From: an uncultured Chlorobiaceae bacterium
Lineage (GTDB): Bacteria > Bacteroidota > Chlorobiia > Chlorobiales > Chlorobiaceae
Assembly (NCBI GenBank): GCA_903836465.1
Contig: CAILRB010000014.1
Coordinates: forward strand, 30,527 to 94,526
Direction of reading: 5' to 3'
DNA length: 64,000 nucleotides
The notes beneath the pieces are model-generated. The model worked only from the letters and a program-made list of their open reading frames with translations, made no database searches and had not been told where the DNA came from. Both the position numbers and the translations under genes were made by a program. The stretch's first letter is position 1. Each line of letters opens with the position of its first letter. This document shows positions 48,798 to 58,986 of the stretch, piece after piece.

Positions 48798-49322
48798 TCA
48801 TGACTTTTTTCTGCCAACCTTTGCAATCAAAAAAATCAGGCCGACAATCAGTGATGCAGCGATACCTGCAGCAACATTAAACGCTCCGGCAAGCAAAACA
48901 ACCGGAAGAGTAAAGACCACCATAACACCAAGAAACCCCGAGCTTGCTATATAGGTAAACGCGGTGAGACCAGTAAAGAAAAAACTGGTTGCAAGACTTC
49001 CGGCGAAAGAGACAAAAATCTTCTCTCCCTTCCCTTCCGAAATATTTTGCCACCGTTGTACCTGTTTCGTACTACCCGGATCAAGCATCCCTCTGACAAA
49101 CATGGCAACAAGGGCAAAAACTATCAACACCACAACATGAATAACGTAAACACGCAACTGTTCACTTTGTGACGGGCAGAAATAACCCTCTCCAAGCCTG
49201 ATCGAGGCAAGATGCAACATGTAAATCGATGTCCAGTAAAAGAGCGTTCCCCAGAGCAGCGTTACCGATACCCATATCGCCACTCCCGGAGGAGCCGGAG
49301 TTTTTTTTGTCGTTGATATCAT
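48798..49322 (-). CDS. Hypothetical four-helix membrane protein
   Basis: With the ATG at 49322 the protein has 174 residues. Four transmembrane stretches are visible: AIWVSVTLLWGTLFYWTS, VYVIHVVVLIVFALVAMFV, and two in the C-terminal third around FLGVMVVFTLPVVLLAGAF and GIAASLIVGLIFLIA. The end is basic. I do not recognise the family. A TTG start at 49394 is less likely. It diverges from the GH8 gene. Confidence 0.65.
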   Translation of the reverse strand: MISTTKKTPAPPGVAIWVSVTLLWGTLFYWTSIYMLHLASIRLGEGYFCPSQSEQLRVYVIHVVVLIVFALVAMFVRGMLDPGSTKQVQRWQNISEGKGEKIFVSFAGSLATSFFFTGLTAFTYIASSGFLGVMVVFTLPVVLLAGAFNVAAGIAASLIVGLIFLIAKVGRKKS

Positions 49323-49498
49323 GTGTCTTGTGATAGGTTTATTGAAGAGTCCTGATCGGTCATCTGTATCCAAAAGATAGATCCAATGTAACAAAAAGTC
49401 TGTTTTTTCTTTTTATCATTAACCTATAAGTGACCTGAAGATTGAATGATAAATAAAGAACACTTTTGTGCACCTTGCTATTTATATCGGAACCAAGA

Positions 49499-50629
49499 AT
49501 GAGAAACCGTGCTCTTGTGCTGCTTTTTTCTCTTGTGCAGCTTTTCATGATCAACTGTTCGGCGCCGCCAATAAATCCCGAAGAGATTGTGCGGGCTTCA
49601 TGGGAGCATTACAAACGCACCTTTATTCGGTCGGGCAGAGTCGTGCGTCCTGCAAACAATCTGGACACCGTTTCGGAAGGAGAGTCTTACGCTATGCTCC
49701 GCGCAGTGCTTATGGGAGACAGAACTACCTTTGATGACTGTCTCGCATGGAGTGAATCGGTGCTTTCACGTAAAAATTCGAATGGTGACAGACTGCTGGC
49801 ATGGCATTTTGAAAACGGGGCAATCAGTGATACAACCGCAGCATCGGATGCCGATATCGATTATGCCTATAGCCTTGTTCTCGCTTACCGAAGATGGCAT
49901 GATGATCGCTATATCAACCTTGCCAGAGAGGTGCTCAAAAGTATTCTCGACCATGAGACTGTTCTTGTCAATGGAAGGCTCTACCTTATTCCCTCAACGC
50001 TCATTGAAAGCAGAGCGGATAAACTTGTCGCCCAAAATCCATCATACTACGCTCCTTCCAATTTTAAAGTATTTTACGAGGTAAGTGGAGACCAGCGTTG
50101 GCTTGATCTGGCCGATACGACGTATCATCTTCTCGGAAAGCTGCAGGCGCTCTGCGGAGATCAAAACGAGTCAGGCCTGGTACCCAACTGGTGCGCACTT
50201 GACTCGACGGAAAAGATAATGATTCTGCCGGGCAAATCTCTGCTTTACGGATGGGATGCCTTAAGAGTACCGTTGAGAATAGCCGCAGATTATCATCTCA
50301 ACAAAGACCCAAGGGCTCTCGCTGTGCTGCAGAAATTTTCCCGGTTTTTCGAAAATGAGTTTAAGCGGAACGGAAAAATTTTCACCGAATACTCCTGCGA
50401 CAAACAGAGCTTGACGACAGATGAAAACCCGCTGTTCTATACGGCTGCTTATGCTGCAACAGAGGCCGCAGGTTCTTCTATCGCACCCGACCTGCTGAAC
50501 CGGCAGAGAAAGTCTGTCCGGCTGAATAAAATAGAGTGTTATTATATCGAACCTGACGACTATTACGCCAATAGTCTTGCATGGTTAGCTGAATATTACC
50601 AGCTCTCAAAAGCGCCGCGCACGCCATAA
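49499..50629 (+). CDS. Lipoprotein glycoside hydrolase family 8 enzyme
   Basis: With the ATG at 49499 the protein has 376 residues and a lipoprotein signal (Arg-rich start, hydrophobic core, FMINC lipobox with Cys19). GH8 hallmarks follow: the acid Glu in TVSEGESYAMLRAV and the Asp in SDADIDYAYSL. LLYGWDALRVPLRIA belongs to the (alpha/alpha)6 barrel. GH8 enzymes such as BcsZ cut beta-1,4-glucans. No cellulose synthase genes adjoin it here, so the substrate could be another exopolysaccharide. Confidence 0.88.
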   Translation: MRNRALVLLFSLVQLFMINCSAPPINPEEIVRASWEHYKRTFIRSGRVVRPANNLDTVSEGESYAMLRAVLMGDRTTFDDCLAWSESVLSRKNSNGDRLLAWHFENGAISDTTAASDADIDYAYSLVLAYRRWHDDRYINLAREVLKSILDHETVLVNGRLYLIPSTLIESRADKLVAQNPSYYAPSNFKVFYEVSGDQRWLDLADTTYHLLGKLQALCGDQNESGLVPNWCALDSTEKIMILPGKSLLYGWDALRVPLRIAADYHLNKDPRALAVLQKFSRFFENEFKRNGKIFTEYSCDKQSLTTDENPLFYTAAYAATEAAGSSIAPDLLNRQRKSVRLNKIECYYIEPDDYYANSLAWLAEYYQLSKAPRTP

Positions 50630-50770
50630 ACCAAAACAACAGGCAGGCATATTCTGAGTCAGAAAATCATCGGTGAGAGAGTGCATGATTATTTTCAATT
50701 TGCCGTTTGAATTAGTTATGTTCACTTGTGTTGTTAGAGCGTTTGATGAACTTTAAACATACCATTGCTT

Positions 50771-52264
50771 ATGTGTGGGGTTTTCGGTGTTTTTAATTCT
50801 AAAACTCCCGCGGAAGATACCTTCTATGGACTGTACTCACTTCAGCACAGAGGACAGGAAGCCGCCGGTATCGTCGTAGCAGAATATAACAAGGTCAAAA
50901 AGAGAACTCTCTTCAAACAGCATAAAGGCATGGGTCTTGTCGCTGAAGTGTTCAGAGATGAAACTGTTTTTGAAACTCTTGGAGGTTATGCGGCAATTGG
51001 TCATAACCGTTATTCGACAACAGGCTCCTCCTCATCCACCAGCAATATTCAGCCGTTTTCCCTGACCTACCGCTCTGGAAGTCTGGCAATTGCCCATAAC
51101 GGCAACCTGACCAACTCCCGTGCCCTGCGACGCGAACTGACTGAACTCGGCGTTATCTTTCAGGCCTCTTCAGATACCGAGATCATCCCCCATCTGGCCG
51201 CAAGAAGCCGTGAAAAAGAGCCTATACACCAGCTCTATGAAGCGTTATTACAGGTGAAGGGGGCCTACTCAATGGTGCTGCTGGCCAACAACCAGATGAT
51301 CGCCGCCAGAGACCCCTACGGGTTCAGGCCACTCGCTCTCGGCAAGAAGGTCGATCCGCTCACCGGAGAGCTCGCCTATATTGTTGCCAGTGAAACCTGC
51401 GCCTTCGACATTATTCAGGCAGAATACATCCGGGATATCGAACCGGGTGAAATTCTTTTGATTGACCACCTCGCTGTGGCAAACGAGAAACCGACATCGC
51501 TTTTTTTGCCACGTTCAGAACGTAAAGCGCGATGTATTTTTGAGTATGTCTATTTTTCCCGTCCTGACAGTTTTATTTTTGGCCATTCCGTTGATAAAAT
51601 CAGGCGAAATCTCGGTAAAAATCTTGCGCGAGAATCAACAATTGAGCATCAGCCGGGCGAAAAGGAGTTGACTGTCGTCAGCGTTCCAGACTCATCCAAT
51701 ACTGCCGCACTTGGTTTTGTTCGGGAAAGTCTCAAAATGGAGAGACCTGCAAGGTTCGAGCACGGCCTTATCCGTAATCACTATGTCGGAAGAACGTTTA
51801 TACAGCCGGGCATTCACAGCCGCGACATCAAGGTACGCTCCAAATACAATATTGTGCGCGGTGTACTTCAGGACAGACCGATCATTCTTGTTGATGACTC
51901 CATTGTCCGCGGTACAACAGCAAAAATGCTGATTAAACTGATCCGTGAGGCTGAGCCCAAATCAATTCACCTGCATATCAGTTCTCCACCAATCACCAAT
52001 CCCTGCTTTTATGGCATGGATTTCCCGACCAAGCGACAGTTGCTCACCCACATGTTCGACAATCTTGACAATGCCGGCGAAGAGATCGAAAAAATCAGGG
52101 AATATATCGGCGTTGATTCTTTGAAATACCTCTCCATGCAGGGGCTGATGAACAGTGTCCCGACGTTTGAGGATGAATCCTGCAGCTATTGTACCGCCTG
52201 TTTCAGTGGGGACTACCCGATTCAGGTTAACGACGCAACGACCGACAAAGAGGAAAACGACTGA
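50771..52264 (+). CDS. purF: Amidophosphoribosyltransferase
   Basis: This 497-residue protein should start at 50771, so that removal of Met exposes the catalytic Cys of CGVFGVF. An alternative frame start two codons earlier would bury it. The glutaminase domain shows LQHRGQEAAGI and GHNRYSTTG. The PRPP site is VDDSIVRGTTA, and the C-terminus has CSYCTACFSGDYP. It commits PRPP to purine synthesis. Confidence 0.96.
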   Translation: MCGVFGVFNSKTPAEDTFYGLYSLQHRGQEAAGIVVAEYNKVKKRTLFKQHKGMGLVAEVFRDETVFETLGGYAAIGHNRYSTTGSSSSTSNIQPFSLTYRSGSLAIAHNGNLTNSRALRRELTELGVIFQASSDTEIIPHLAARSREKEPIHQLYEALLQVKGAYSMVLLANNQMIAARDPYGFRPLALGKKVDPLTGELAYIVASETCAFDIIQAEYIRDIEPGEILLIDHLAVANEKPTSLFLPRSERKARCIFEYVYFSRPDSFIFGHSVDKIRRNLGKNLARESTIEHQPGEKELTVVSVPDSSNTAALGFVRESLKMERPARFEHGLIRNHYVGRTFIQPGIHSRDIKVRSKYNIVRGVLQDRPIILVDDSIVRGTTAKMLIKLIREAEPKSIHLHISSPPITNPCFYGMDFPTKRQLLTHMFDNLDNAGEEIEKIREYIGVDSLKYLSMQGLMNSVPTFEDESCSYCTACFSGDYPIQVNDATTDKEEND

Positions 52265-52299
52265 TATGCTTAGAAATCACCACAGGCGCCTCTCTCTTC

Positions 52300-52734
52300 C
52301 TACTTTTTACCCTGCTTGAACTCAATTCGCACGGAGGTGTGCGGAACCGCTTCAAGTCTCTTTTTCGGAATAGGTTTACCTGACTTGATACAAATACCAT
52401 ACGTCCTGTTTCTTATCCTGTCAAGAGCCTGATCAATGTAGGTGATATATTTTTCGTCACGAGCGATAAACATGAAGCGCTGTTCGCGATCCATGGTATC
52501 AGTACCATGATCGGCCATGTGCATGGAGTAGTTCGAATTCACAGAATCTTCCACGTTCTCGTCCGACAGTGAAGAACGCAATATTTCCAGATCACGAAGC
52601 ACCTCCTCACGTCTTTTCAGCAATAACTGCCTGAAATGTTCGAGTTCTTCGTCGGTTAAATACGTTTTAGTCAGGACAGGCTCTTCCATAACCTCATTTT
52701 CTTTTTTGGACGCACTCTCATTTTTTTTCGCCAT
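52300..52734 (-). CDS. DksA/TraR-like regulator without zinc-finger cysteines
   Basis: This 144-residue protein has the coiled-coil part of DksA (about 25-95: DEELEHFRQLLLKRREEVL). A C-terminal segment YGICIKSGKPIPKKRLEAVP follows, where the canonical four-Cys zinc finger would be. Only one Cys remains (GICIKSG, then SVRIEF instead of CxxC), as I recall for the Bacteroidetes/Chlorobi branch. DksA proteins modify RNA polymerase during starvation. It converges with purF. Confidence 0.85.
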   Translation of the reverse strand: MAKKNESASKKENEVMEEPVLTKTYLTDEELEHFRQLLLKRREEVLRDLEILRSSLSDENVEDSVNSNYSMHMADHGTDTMDREQRFMFIARDEKYITYIDQALDRIRNRTYGICIKSGKPIPKKRLEAVPHTSVRIEFKQGKK

Positions 52735-52796
52735 AATAAACCTTGTTTTCTTTATGCTAACAGAATTCCGTAAAAAAAGAGCGGTAAATAATACAA

Positions 52797-55700
52797 TTAA
52801 CGATCATACTTTTCAAGTGATAACCTGCATATTTCACCATTGACCATTTCCTCCTTCCCCATGTTTGCAGAAAAAGTTTCAAGCGTTTCAAGAGCAAGAG
52901 TCGTCGCAAGTGTTTCTGATGTAATATAAGCCTCGTTGCATTTCACTGCATCCAGCAGTTTTGACGTCCCCTGAAGAGAAAGAGAAATCCGGTCAGTAAT
53001 ATCAAAGCCGCTCTCTTTGCGAAGCGCCTGGATTCGACTCACCAGTTCACGGGCAAGACCCTGCATCTCAAGCTCTTCGGTCATCTCCGTATCAAGAGCG
53101 ACCATAATACCATTCGCTTCATCGGAGGCCACAAGCCAGCCCTCAATATCTTCGTGCATGATCTCCACATCTTCACGCACAAGATCGAACACCCTGCCGT
53201 CAAGTTCCAGCGCAAGTTGACCCTCTTTTTCCAGAACCGCAATCTGTTTATGGCTCATGATCCTGATAGCTTCTGCCAGCGTTTTCATCTCCTTGCCAAA
53301 ACGGGGGCCGAGGGTTTTGAAATTTGGTTTAACCTTTTTGCTGATCACCGAGCCATCCTCTTCGATATACTCTATCTTGTGAACATTGACCTCTTCCATA
53401 ATAATTTCACTGACCAGCCGATATTCTTCCCTTGCCGCCGCATCAGACACGGCAAGTAAAATACGTTTGAGCGGCTGACGAACCTTGATGGAGGCTTTTT
53501 CACGCATGGTACGCACAAGCGAAGTGATAATCTGCGCCTTTTTCATTCGTTGCTCTAGAGGCCGGTCAATAGCCGACAGGTCAGGCTTCGGAAAATCGGC
53601 AAGGTGAACAGACTTGCAGGATTCAAGCTGGCTGATGCCGTTCAGATTCAGGTACATCCTTTCTGCAAGAAAAGGAGTAAAAGGTGCCAGCAGCTTTGCC
53701 AGTGTCTCAAGAGAGCGATAAAGCGTCTGATAGGCCGCAATCTTGTCCGGCCCCATATCACTTTTCCAGAACCGCTTGCGTGACCGGCGTATATACCAGT
53801 TGGAAAGATCATCAATAGTAAAATCATTGATCAGCCTGACTGCACCGGTAATGTCATATTGTTCCATACGCAGGTAAACACCCTCAATCAGGGTATTCAG
53901 GCAGGAGAGCACCCAGCGGTCAAGTTCAGAGCGTTCCTGGAGAGCAATTTCAGGCTCAGCAAAGGTAAAATCATCAACATTGGCGTAAAGCACAAAGAAA
54001 TTATAGCTGTTGATGAATGCCCGGAAAAACTTGCGCTGTTCCTCCTCAATTTCATCGGTATTGAACGATTTCGGTCTCCAGGGAGGGCTGCTCACCATCA
54101 GGTACCAGCGAAGCGCATCGGCACCATAACGCTCCATGGTTGCAAAAGGATCAACCACGTTGCCTTTTGACTTCGACATTTTCTGGCCGTTTTTATCAAG
54201 AATATGGCCGTTGACAATAAGGTTTTTATAGGCAGGCTTATCAAAAAGAAGTGTGGCAATGGCGTGCAGCGTATAGAACCAGCCTCTGGTCTGATCAACC
54301 CCTTCAGCAATGAAATCAGCCGGAAAGGTAGCATCGAACACTTCACGATTCTCAAACGGATAGTGCAACTGGGCAAACGGCATGGAGCCGCTGTCGAACC
54401 AGACGTCCACAAGCTCGGGTGTCCGGTTGAACCGTCGACCATCTCTGATGAAATAGATGCTGTCAACAAACGGCTTGTGCAGATCAAGCTCCACCAGCCC
54501 TCTGTCAAGCGCCTCCCCAAGAAGGAGCCTCTCGCCACCAATATCAATAAATCCTTCACGTAACTCGGCAACTGAACCGATGGCAAACATTTTTCCGGAA
54601 GAAACATCATCACCGATGACAAAATCCTCCGAAACCCAGAGCGGAAGCGGTGAACCCCAGAACCGCTCGCGTGACAGCGCCCAGTCCTTGTTCTCTTCCA
54701 GCCAGTTACCGAAACGTCCTGTACCAATCTCCGGAGGACACCAGTTTATGGTTTTGTTGAGCTCCACCATACGGGCGGCTATAGCCGTTGTCCTGATATA
54801 CCAGGACTCCCGTGCATAATAAATTACCGGCACATCATAACGCCACGAATAGGGATAGGTGTGGGTAATGATCTCCTTGCGGTACAATTTTCCCGCTTCC
54901 TTGAGCTGACGAATAATCAGTGGATCGGTATCCTTGAAAAACATGCCGTCATAGTCGCTGACTTCCGCCGTAAAGCAGCCGTTCCGGGCAACCGGTTGAA
55001 GCATCGGCAAATCATATTTTTTGGCAATCTCGTAGTCATCAGCGCCGAATGCCGGAGCGATATGAACAATACCGGTACCATCTTCAGTAGAAACAAATGT
55101 GCCTGAGGTAACGTACCAGCACGTTTTTTCAGGGTGCATATAGTTGAACAGCGGCTCATAGTCAAGCCCTTCTAGGTCACGCCCTTTCAGTTCAGCAATA
55201 ATTTTCCAGAGGGATTCCCCCTCATCGTTCTTCTCCAGCAGCACCTGCATGCGTGACTTGGCAAGAATCAGCACCTCTCCGCTCTCGACATGAGCAACCT
55301 TGACGTAGTCAATATCTGAACCAACACAAAGCGCCACATTGGAAATGAGCGTCCACGGTGTCGTTGTCCACACAAGCAAAGACTCTTCAGAGCCCCTGAC
55401 TCTGAACTTTATATAAATGCTCGGATCTTTCACCTCTTTGTACCCAAGTGCAAGCTCATGGGAACTCAGCACCGTTTCAGATTTCGGATCCTGCGGGACA
55501 ATTTTATAGTCCTTGTAGATGAGCCCCTTGTCAAAAATCGTTTTCAGTGCCCACCAGACCGATTCGATATAGTCGTTGGTGCAGGTAATGTAGGGGTGGT
55601 CCATATCGACCCAGTACCCCATCCGCTCGGTCAGCTTTCCCCACCCTTCCCGGTTATCGTCAATATGGTGATAGACCAGCGCCCGTGCCTCGGCATTGAA

Positions 55701-56054
55701 CTCGCCATCCCCATACGCAACCACCTGGGCCTTGTTCTTCAACCCAAGCTTTTTCTCCACAGAAATCTCAACCGGCAATCCATGAGTATCCCAACCGGCC
55801 TTCCGGGGAACACGGTATCCCTGCATCGTCTTGTAACGGCAGACAACATCTTTTATGGTACGGCTGAAGACATGGTGAACACCCGGCTTGCCGTTGACTG
55901 TCGGAGGCCCTTCATAAAAAGAGTAGACCTTGCCTGCCGGTTTTTCTTCAAGGCTTTTGTGAAAAATCCCCTGCTCATTCCAGTAGGCCAAAACTTCTGC
56001 CTCTACGGCGCTGTAGGCCACACTTGAGGGATACTCAACAAATTTATTGTCCAT
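52797..56054 (-). CDS. ileS: Isoleucyl-tRNA synthetase
   Basis: This 1085-residue class I synthetase has a HIGH-type motif within [17 protein letters not shown] (about 49-65). The CP1 editing domain is present, [15 protein letters not shown] follows, and the KMSKS motif is in [14 protein letters not shown] (about 627). The length and the C-terminal extension ([15 protein letters not shown] onward) match the longer, eukaryote-like IleS2 form, which in other bacteria is often less sensitive to mupirocin. ValS is excluded by the motif set. Confidence 0.94.
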   Translation of the reverse strand: MDNKFVEYPSSVAYSAVEAEVLAYWNEQGIFHKSLEEKPAGKVYSFYEGPPTVNGKPGVHHVFSRTIKDVVCRYKTMQGYRVPRKAGWDTHGLPVEISVEKKLGLKNKAQVVAYGDGEFNAEARALVYHHIDDNREGWGKLTERMGYWVDMDHPYITCTNDYIESVWWALKTIFDKGLIYKDYKIVPQDPKSETVLSSHELALGYKEVKDPSIYIKFRVRGSEESLLVWTTTPWTLISNVALCVGSDIDYVKVAHVESGEVLILAKSRMQVLLEKNDEGESLWKIIAELKGRDLEGLDYEPLFNYMHPEKTCWYVTSGTFVSTEDGTGIVHIAPAFGADDYEIAKKYDLPMLQPVARNGCFTAEVSDYDGMFFKDTDPLIIRQLKEAGKLYRKEIITHTYPYSWRYDVPVIYYARESWYIRTTAIAARMVELNKTINWCPPEIGTGRFGNWLEENKDWALSRERFWGSPLPLWVSEDFVIGDDVSSGKMFAIGSVAELREGFIDIGGERLLLGEALDRGLVELDLHKPFVDSIYFIRDGRRFNRTPELVDVWFDSGSMPFAQLHYPFENREVFDATFPADFIAEGVDQTRGWFYTLHAIATLLFDKPAYKNLIVNGHILDKNGQKMSKSKGNVVDPFATMERYGADALRWYLMVSSPPWRPKSFNTDEIEEEQRKFFRAFINSYNFFVLYANVDDFTFAEPEIALQERSELDRWVLSCLNTLIEGVYLRMEQYDITGAVRLINDFTIDDLSNWYIRRSRKRFWKSDMGPDKIAAYQTLYRSLETLAKLLAPFTPFLAERMYLNLNGISQLESCKSVHLADFPKPDLSAIDRPLEQRMKKAQIITSLVRTMREKASIKVRQPLKRILLAVSDAAAREEYRLVSEIIMEEVNVHKIEYIEEDGSVISKKVKPNFKTLGPRFGKEMKTLAEAIRIMSHKQIAVLEKEGQLALELDGRVFDLVREDVEIMHEDIEGWLVASDEANGIMVALDTEMTEELEMQGLARELVSRIQALRKESGFDITDRISLSLQGTSKLLDAVKCNEAYITSETLATTLALETLETFSANMGKEEMVNGEICRLSLEKYDR

Positions 56055-56222
56055 AGTTCTTCAGAATCATTCAAACAGAAACAAGCAAAAAAGCCTGTGA
56101 TTATAAAAAAAGTCAAGAGATATAAAACAAATATAAAACAGTACAGGCAAGCCTTTCAACAACCGAAAAGCTTGCCTGAAAACATGTATGAACAAAGCCT
56201 GAACGCCGAAGCCTTTCGAAGC

Positions 56223-56438
56223 TTACTTCTTGCCGCCAAGCGTAGAGTTGACACCTTCAAGAATTTGTTTTGCAACCACAGCAAGAGAATCAAGGGTCTG
56301 GGCAAGAATCTTGCTTACTGGTTCAAGCGTACTGTCAATAAGAGTGCCTACACCAACAAGGATCGTAGAAAAATCCCCTTTAACAAAATCACCTTGCTTC
56401 TGCTGATTTTGACCGGAAGTCTTCGTTTCTTCAGCCAT
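56223..56438 (-). CDS. Possible chlorosome envelope protein (CsmB/CsmF-like)
   Basis: With the ATG at 56438 the protein has 71 residues. A polar Lys/Gln-rich start of about 20 residues leads into one long amphipathic helix, STILVGVGTLIDSTLEPVSK then ILAQTLDSLAVVAKQIL, ending GGKK. This size and pattern resemble the small CsmB/CsmF proteins on the surface of green sulfur bacterial chlorosomes. The match is by general character, not a memorised signature. It stands alone between manC and ileS. Confidence 0.4.
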   Translation of the reverse strand: MAEETKTSGQNQQKQGDFVKGDFSTILVGVGTLIDSTLEPVSKILAQTLDSLAVVAKQILEGVNSTLGGKK

Positions 56439-56543
56439 ATTACACTGCTGTTTAGGTTTGTCGCTATAATACTTTTGAAAGGTAATATATTTAATCAAGC
56501 TATCAAAGCAAAGCAGAAGATCCAGAGTGCGGAGCTTTTCTTT

Positions 56544-57959
56544 CTACTGTCGTCCATATCGATCGTCGACCCTCACTATATCATCCTCTCCCAGATAGCT
56601 GCCTGACTGTACCTCAATCAGTTCAAGCGGAGTTGTTCCGGTATTCTCCAGACGATGAAATGCTCCAACAGGAATATAGGTGGACTGATCCTCATTGAGA
56701 ATGATTGTTTTGTCCTCAACAGTAACAAGTGCCGTCCCTCTCACAACAATCCAGTGTTCGGCACGATGATGATGTTTTTGCAGCGAAAGGGCTGCTCCAG
56801 GGTTCACCGTAATGCGTTTTACCTTGAAACGCTCTGAAGCATCAACTGTTTCATACGTACCCCAAGGCCTGCAAACCCGTCGGTGTGTCATCACTTCATC
56901 CCGCTCATTCTTTTTAAGCTGTTCGACAAGCACCTTGACATCCTGTACACACTCCCGTGAAGCCACAAGCACCGCATCAGATGTTTCAATAATAATATGC
57001 CCTTCAAGACCGACGGCTGTAACAAGACGGCTGGCTGCATGGATATAGCAGTTTTTCACGTCATGCAGCAAGACATCGCCCTTTTTTATATTGCCAGCAT
57101 CATCACGTTCCTGAACATTCCAGAGCGCAGACCATGAACCCACATCATTCCAGCCGGCATTGAGAGGAACAAGAGCGGCTCTGGTGGTTTTTTCCATCAC
57201 GGCATAGTCAATAGAGTCGGAAGGTGATGCACAAAAAGCATCGGCATCAAGACGCAAAAAATCAAGATCTTCAATGGACTTCTCCAAAGCCTCACGACAA
57301 GCGGCAAGCATGGCTGGATTATGCGTTTCAAGCTCAAGAAGATAGACCTCAGCTTTAAAAAGAAAAATCCCGCTGTTCCAGAAATAGTCACCAGAGGCAA
57401 GATAGCGTTCCGCTGTTTCCCTGTCAGGTTTCTCAACAAACTCAAGGACGGGATAGACCGTCTTTTCACCTTCCGAATCCGAAGATACCCTGATATATCC
57501 ATAGCCTGTTTCAGGAGAGTTCGCTACAATACCGAACGTCACCAGTTCACCCGCTTCGGCTGCCGATTTTCCCGCAGCAACCGCAGCACCAAAGGCTTCG
57601 GTATCAGGAATAACATGATCAGCAGGTAAAACCAGCATGACCGCACCCGGATATTTTTGAGTAATCAGCAGTGCCGCAATGGCGGCAGCAGGGGCCGTAT
57701 TGCGGCCTGATGGTTCAAGAATAATCTCTCCGATATCAGCCCCTGTTTCATGCAGTTGCTCAGCTACCAGAAACCGGTGACTCTCATTACAGACACAATA
57801 AACCGGCCCTCTCTCCCCGATTGAGGCAAGGCGAAACACCGTATCCTGAAGCATGGTATTTTCACCTGTCAGCGAAAGCAACTGCTTGGGATACAATGAC
57901 CGGGAAAGAGGCCATAGCCTGGTGCCGGAACCTCCGCTTAAAATCACAGGAATAATCAT
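56544..57959 (-). CDS. manC: Mannose-1-phosphate guanylyltransferase/phosphomannose isomerase
   Basis: This 471-residue bifunctional protein has the nucleotidyltransferase motif GGSGTRLWPLSRSLYPKQ (9-26), FVEKPDRETAERYL and the NDVGSW loop. A C-terminal cupin isomerase domain follows with RPWGTYE and LQKHHHRAEHWIVV. It makes GDP-mannose. It follows galE by 18 bases on the same strand, within a sugar-nucleotide operon. Confidence 0.94.
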   Translation of the reverse strand: MIIPVILSGGSGTRLWPLSRSLYPKQLLSLTGENTMLQDTVFRLASIGERGPVYCVCNESHRFLVAEQLHETGADIGEIILEPSGRNTAPAAAIAALLITQKYPGAVMLVLPADHVIPDTEAFGAAVAAGKSAAEAGELVTFGIVANSPETGYGYIRVSSDSEGEKTVYPVLEFVEKPDRETAERYLASGDYFWNSGIFLFKAEVYLLELETHNPAMLAACREALEKSIEDLDFLRLDADAFCASPSDSIDYAVMEKTTRAALVPLNAGWNDVGSWSALWNVQERDDAGNIKKGDVLLHDVKNCYIHAASRLVTAVGLEGHIIIETSDAVLVASRECVQDVKVLVEQLKKNERDEVMTHRRVCRPWGTYETVDASERFKVKRITVNPGAALSLQKHHHRAEHWIVVRGTALVTVEDKTIILNEDQSTYIPVGAFHRLENTGTTPLELIEVQSGSYLGEDDIVRVDDRYGRQ

Positions 57960-57977
57960 GAAGGAACAAATTATCTA

Positions 57978-58955
57978 TTAACGGGTAACATACTTTTCGT
58001 AGATCTTCCATGTTGTCGAAACAAGGGTATCGACGTCACTGTATTTCGGTGCCCACCCAAGCAACTCCTGCGCCTTGCCGGAAGATGCTACAAGTTCAGC
58101 CGGGTCACCTGCCCTTCTGCCAGCAACTTCAACAGGAATTTCACGACCGGTAATTGCCCGTGCCCTTTCAATCATTTCAATCACACTGACACCAGTCTGG
58201 CTGCCGAGATTCACCGTCAAGCTCTTGTCATGCTTCTGTATGTATTCAAAAGCGGTGACATGTGCCTCAGCAAGATCGCTTACATGAACATAGTCGCGAA
58301 TGCCGGTTCCGTCCCGTGTCGGGTAATCATCTCCAAAAATGGAGATTTTCGATCTCATCCCCGCAGCCGCCTCCATCACAAGAGGCAGCAGATTCCCTGG
58401 ATTCAACTCCAGCCCCTTTATCCGACCCTGCACATCATACCCAGCAGCATTGAAATATCGGATTGCCGCATAGCGCATCCCTTTCAGCCGGTCATACCAG
58501 TCCAAAAGTCGCTCGATTTCAAGCTTTGTAAAACCGTAAAAATTTTCAGGGTTTGTGGGATGCTGTTCGTCAATGGGCAGATAGTGCGGACTTCCGTAAA
58601 CAGCGGCAGATGAGGAAAAAATAATCGGCGACAGACTGACGGCAGAAGCGTAATTGAGGACGTTGATCGTACCGGAAATATTCGCGAGAGAATATGCCGC
58701 CGGATGCTGCATCGACTCTCCTGCAGCCTTCAGCGCAGCCAGGTGAACACATCCATCGTAACCGCCTGCCATAACTGCCTGCAATTGTTCGGTTCGCATG
58801 ATGTCGCCATGAACAAAGTGAGCCTCTTCAAAAAGATTTTCCCTGAAGCCAGTCTGCAGATTGTCGAACACCGTCACTTCGTATCCTTTGTCAAGAAAAG
58901 CTCTTGTAACATGGCTGCCAATATAGCCGGCGCCCCCGATAACCAGAATTCTCAT
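57978..58955 (-). CDS. galE: UDP-glucose 4-epimerase
   Basis: With the start at 58955 (MRILVIGGAGYIGSH) the protein has 325 residues. NAD motif GGAGYIGSH (7-15), catalytic Tyr/Lys in YGFTK and the Ser in FSSSAAVYG are complete, and RAGDPAELVAS is the GalE C-terminal motif. It interconverts UDP-glucose and UDP-galactose for surface sugars. The frame continues upstream to 59078, but that part is not family sequence. Confidence 0.93.
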   Translation of the reverse strand: MRILVIGGAGYIGSHVTRAFLDKGYEVTVFDNLQTGFRENLFEEAHFVHGDIMRTEQLQAVMAGGYDGCVHLAALKAAGESMQHPAAYSLANISGTINVLNYASAVSLSPIIFSSSAAVYGSPHYLPIDEQHPTNPENFYGFTKLEIERLLDWYDRLKGMRYAAIRYFNAAGYDVQGRIKGLELNPGNLLPLVMEAAAGMRSKISIFGDDYPTRDGTGIRDYVHVSDLAEAHVTAFEYIQKHDKSLTVNLGSQTGVSVIEMIERARAITGREIPVEVAGRRAGDPAELVASSGKAQELLGWAPKYSDVDTLVSTTWKIYEKYVTR

Positions 58956-58986
58956 AAAAAAGATCCTCTTCTTTAAATCATTATTG

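Noticed and set aside
54098..54727. 209-codon minus-strand frame within ileS
   Set aside because: Alternative frame of the real ileS gene, which has HIGH and KMSKS motifs in frame.
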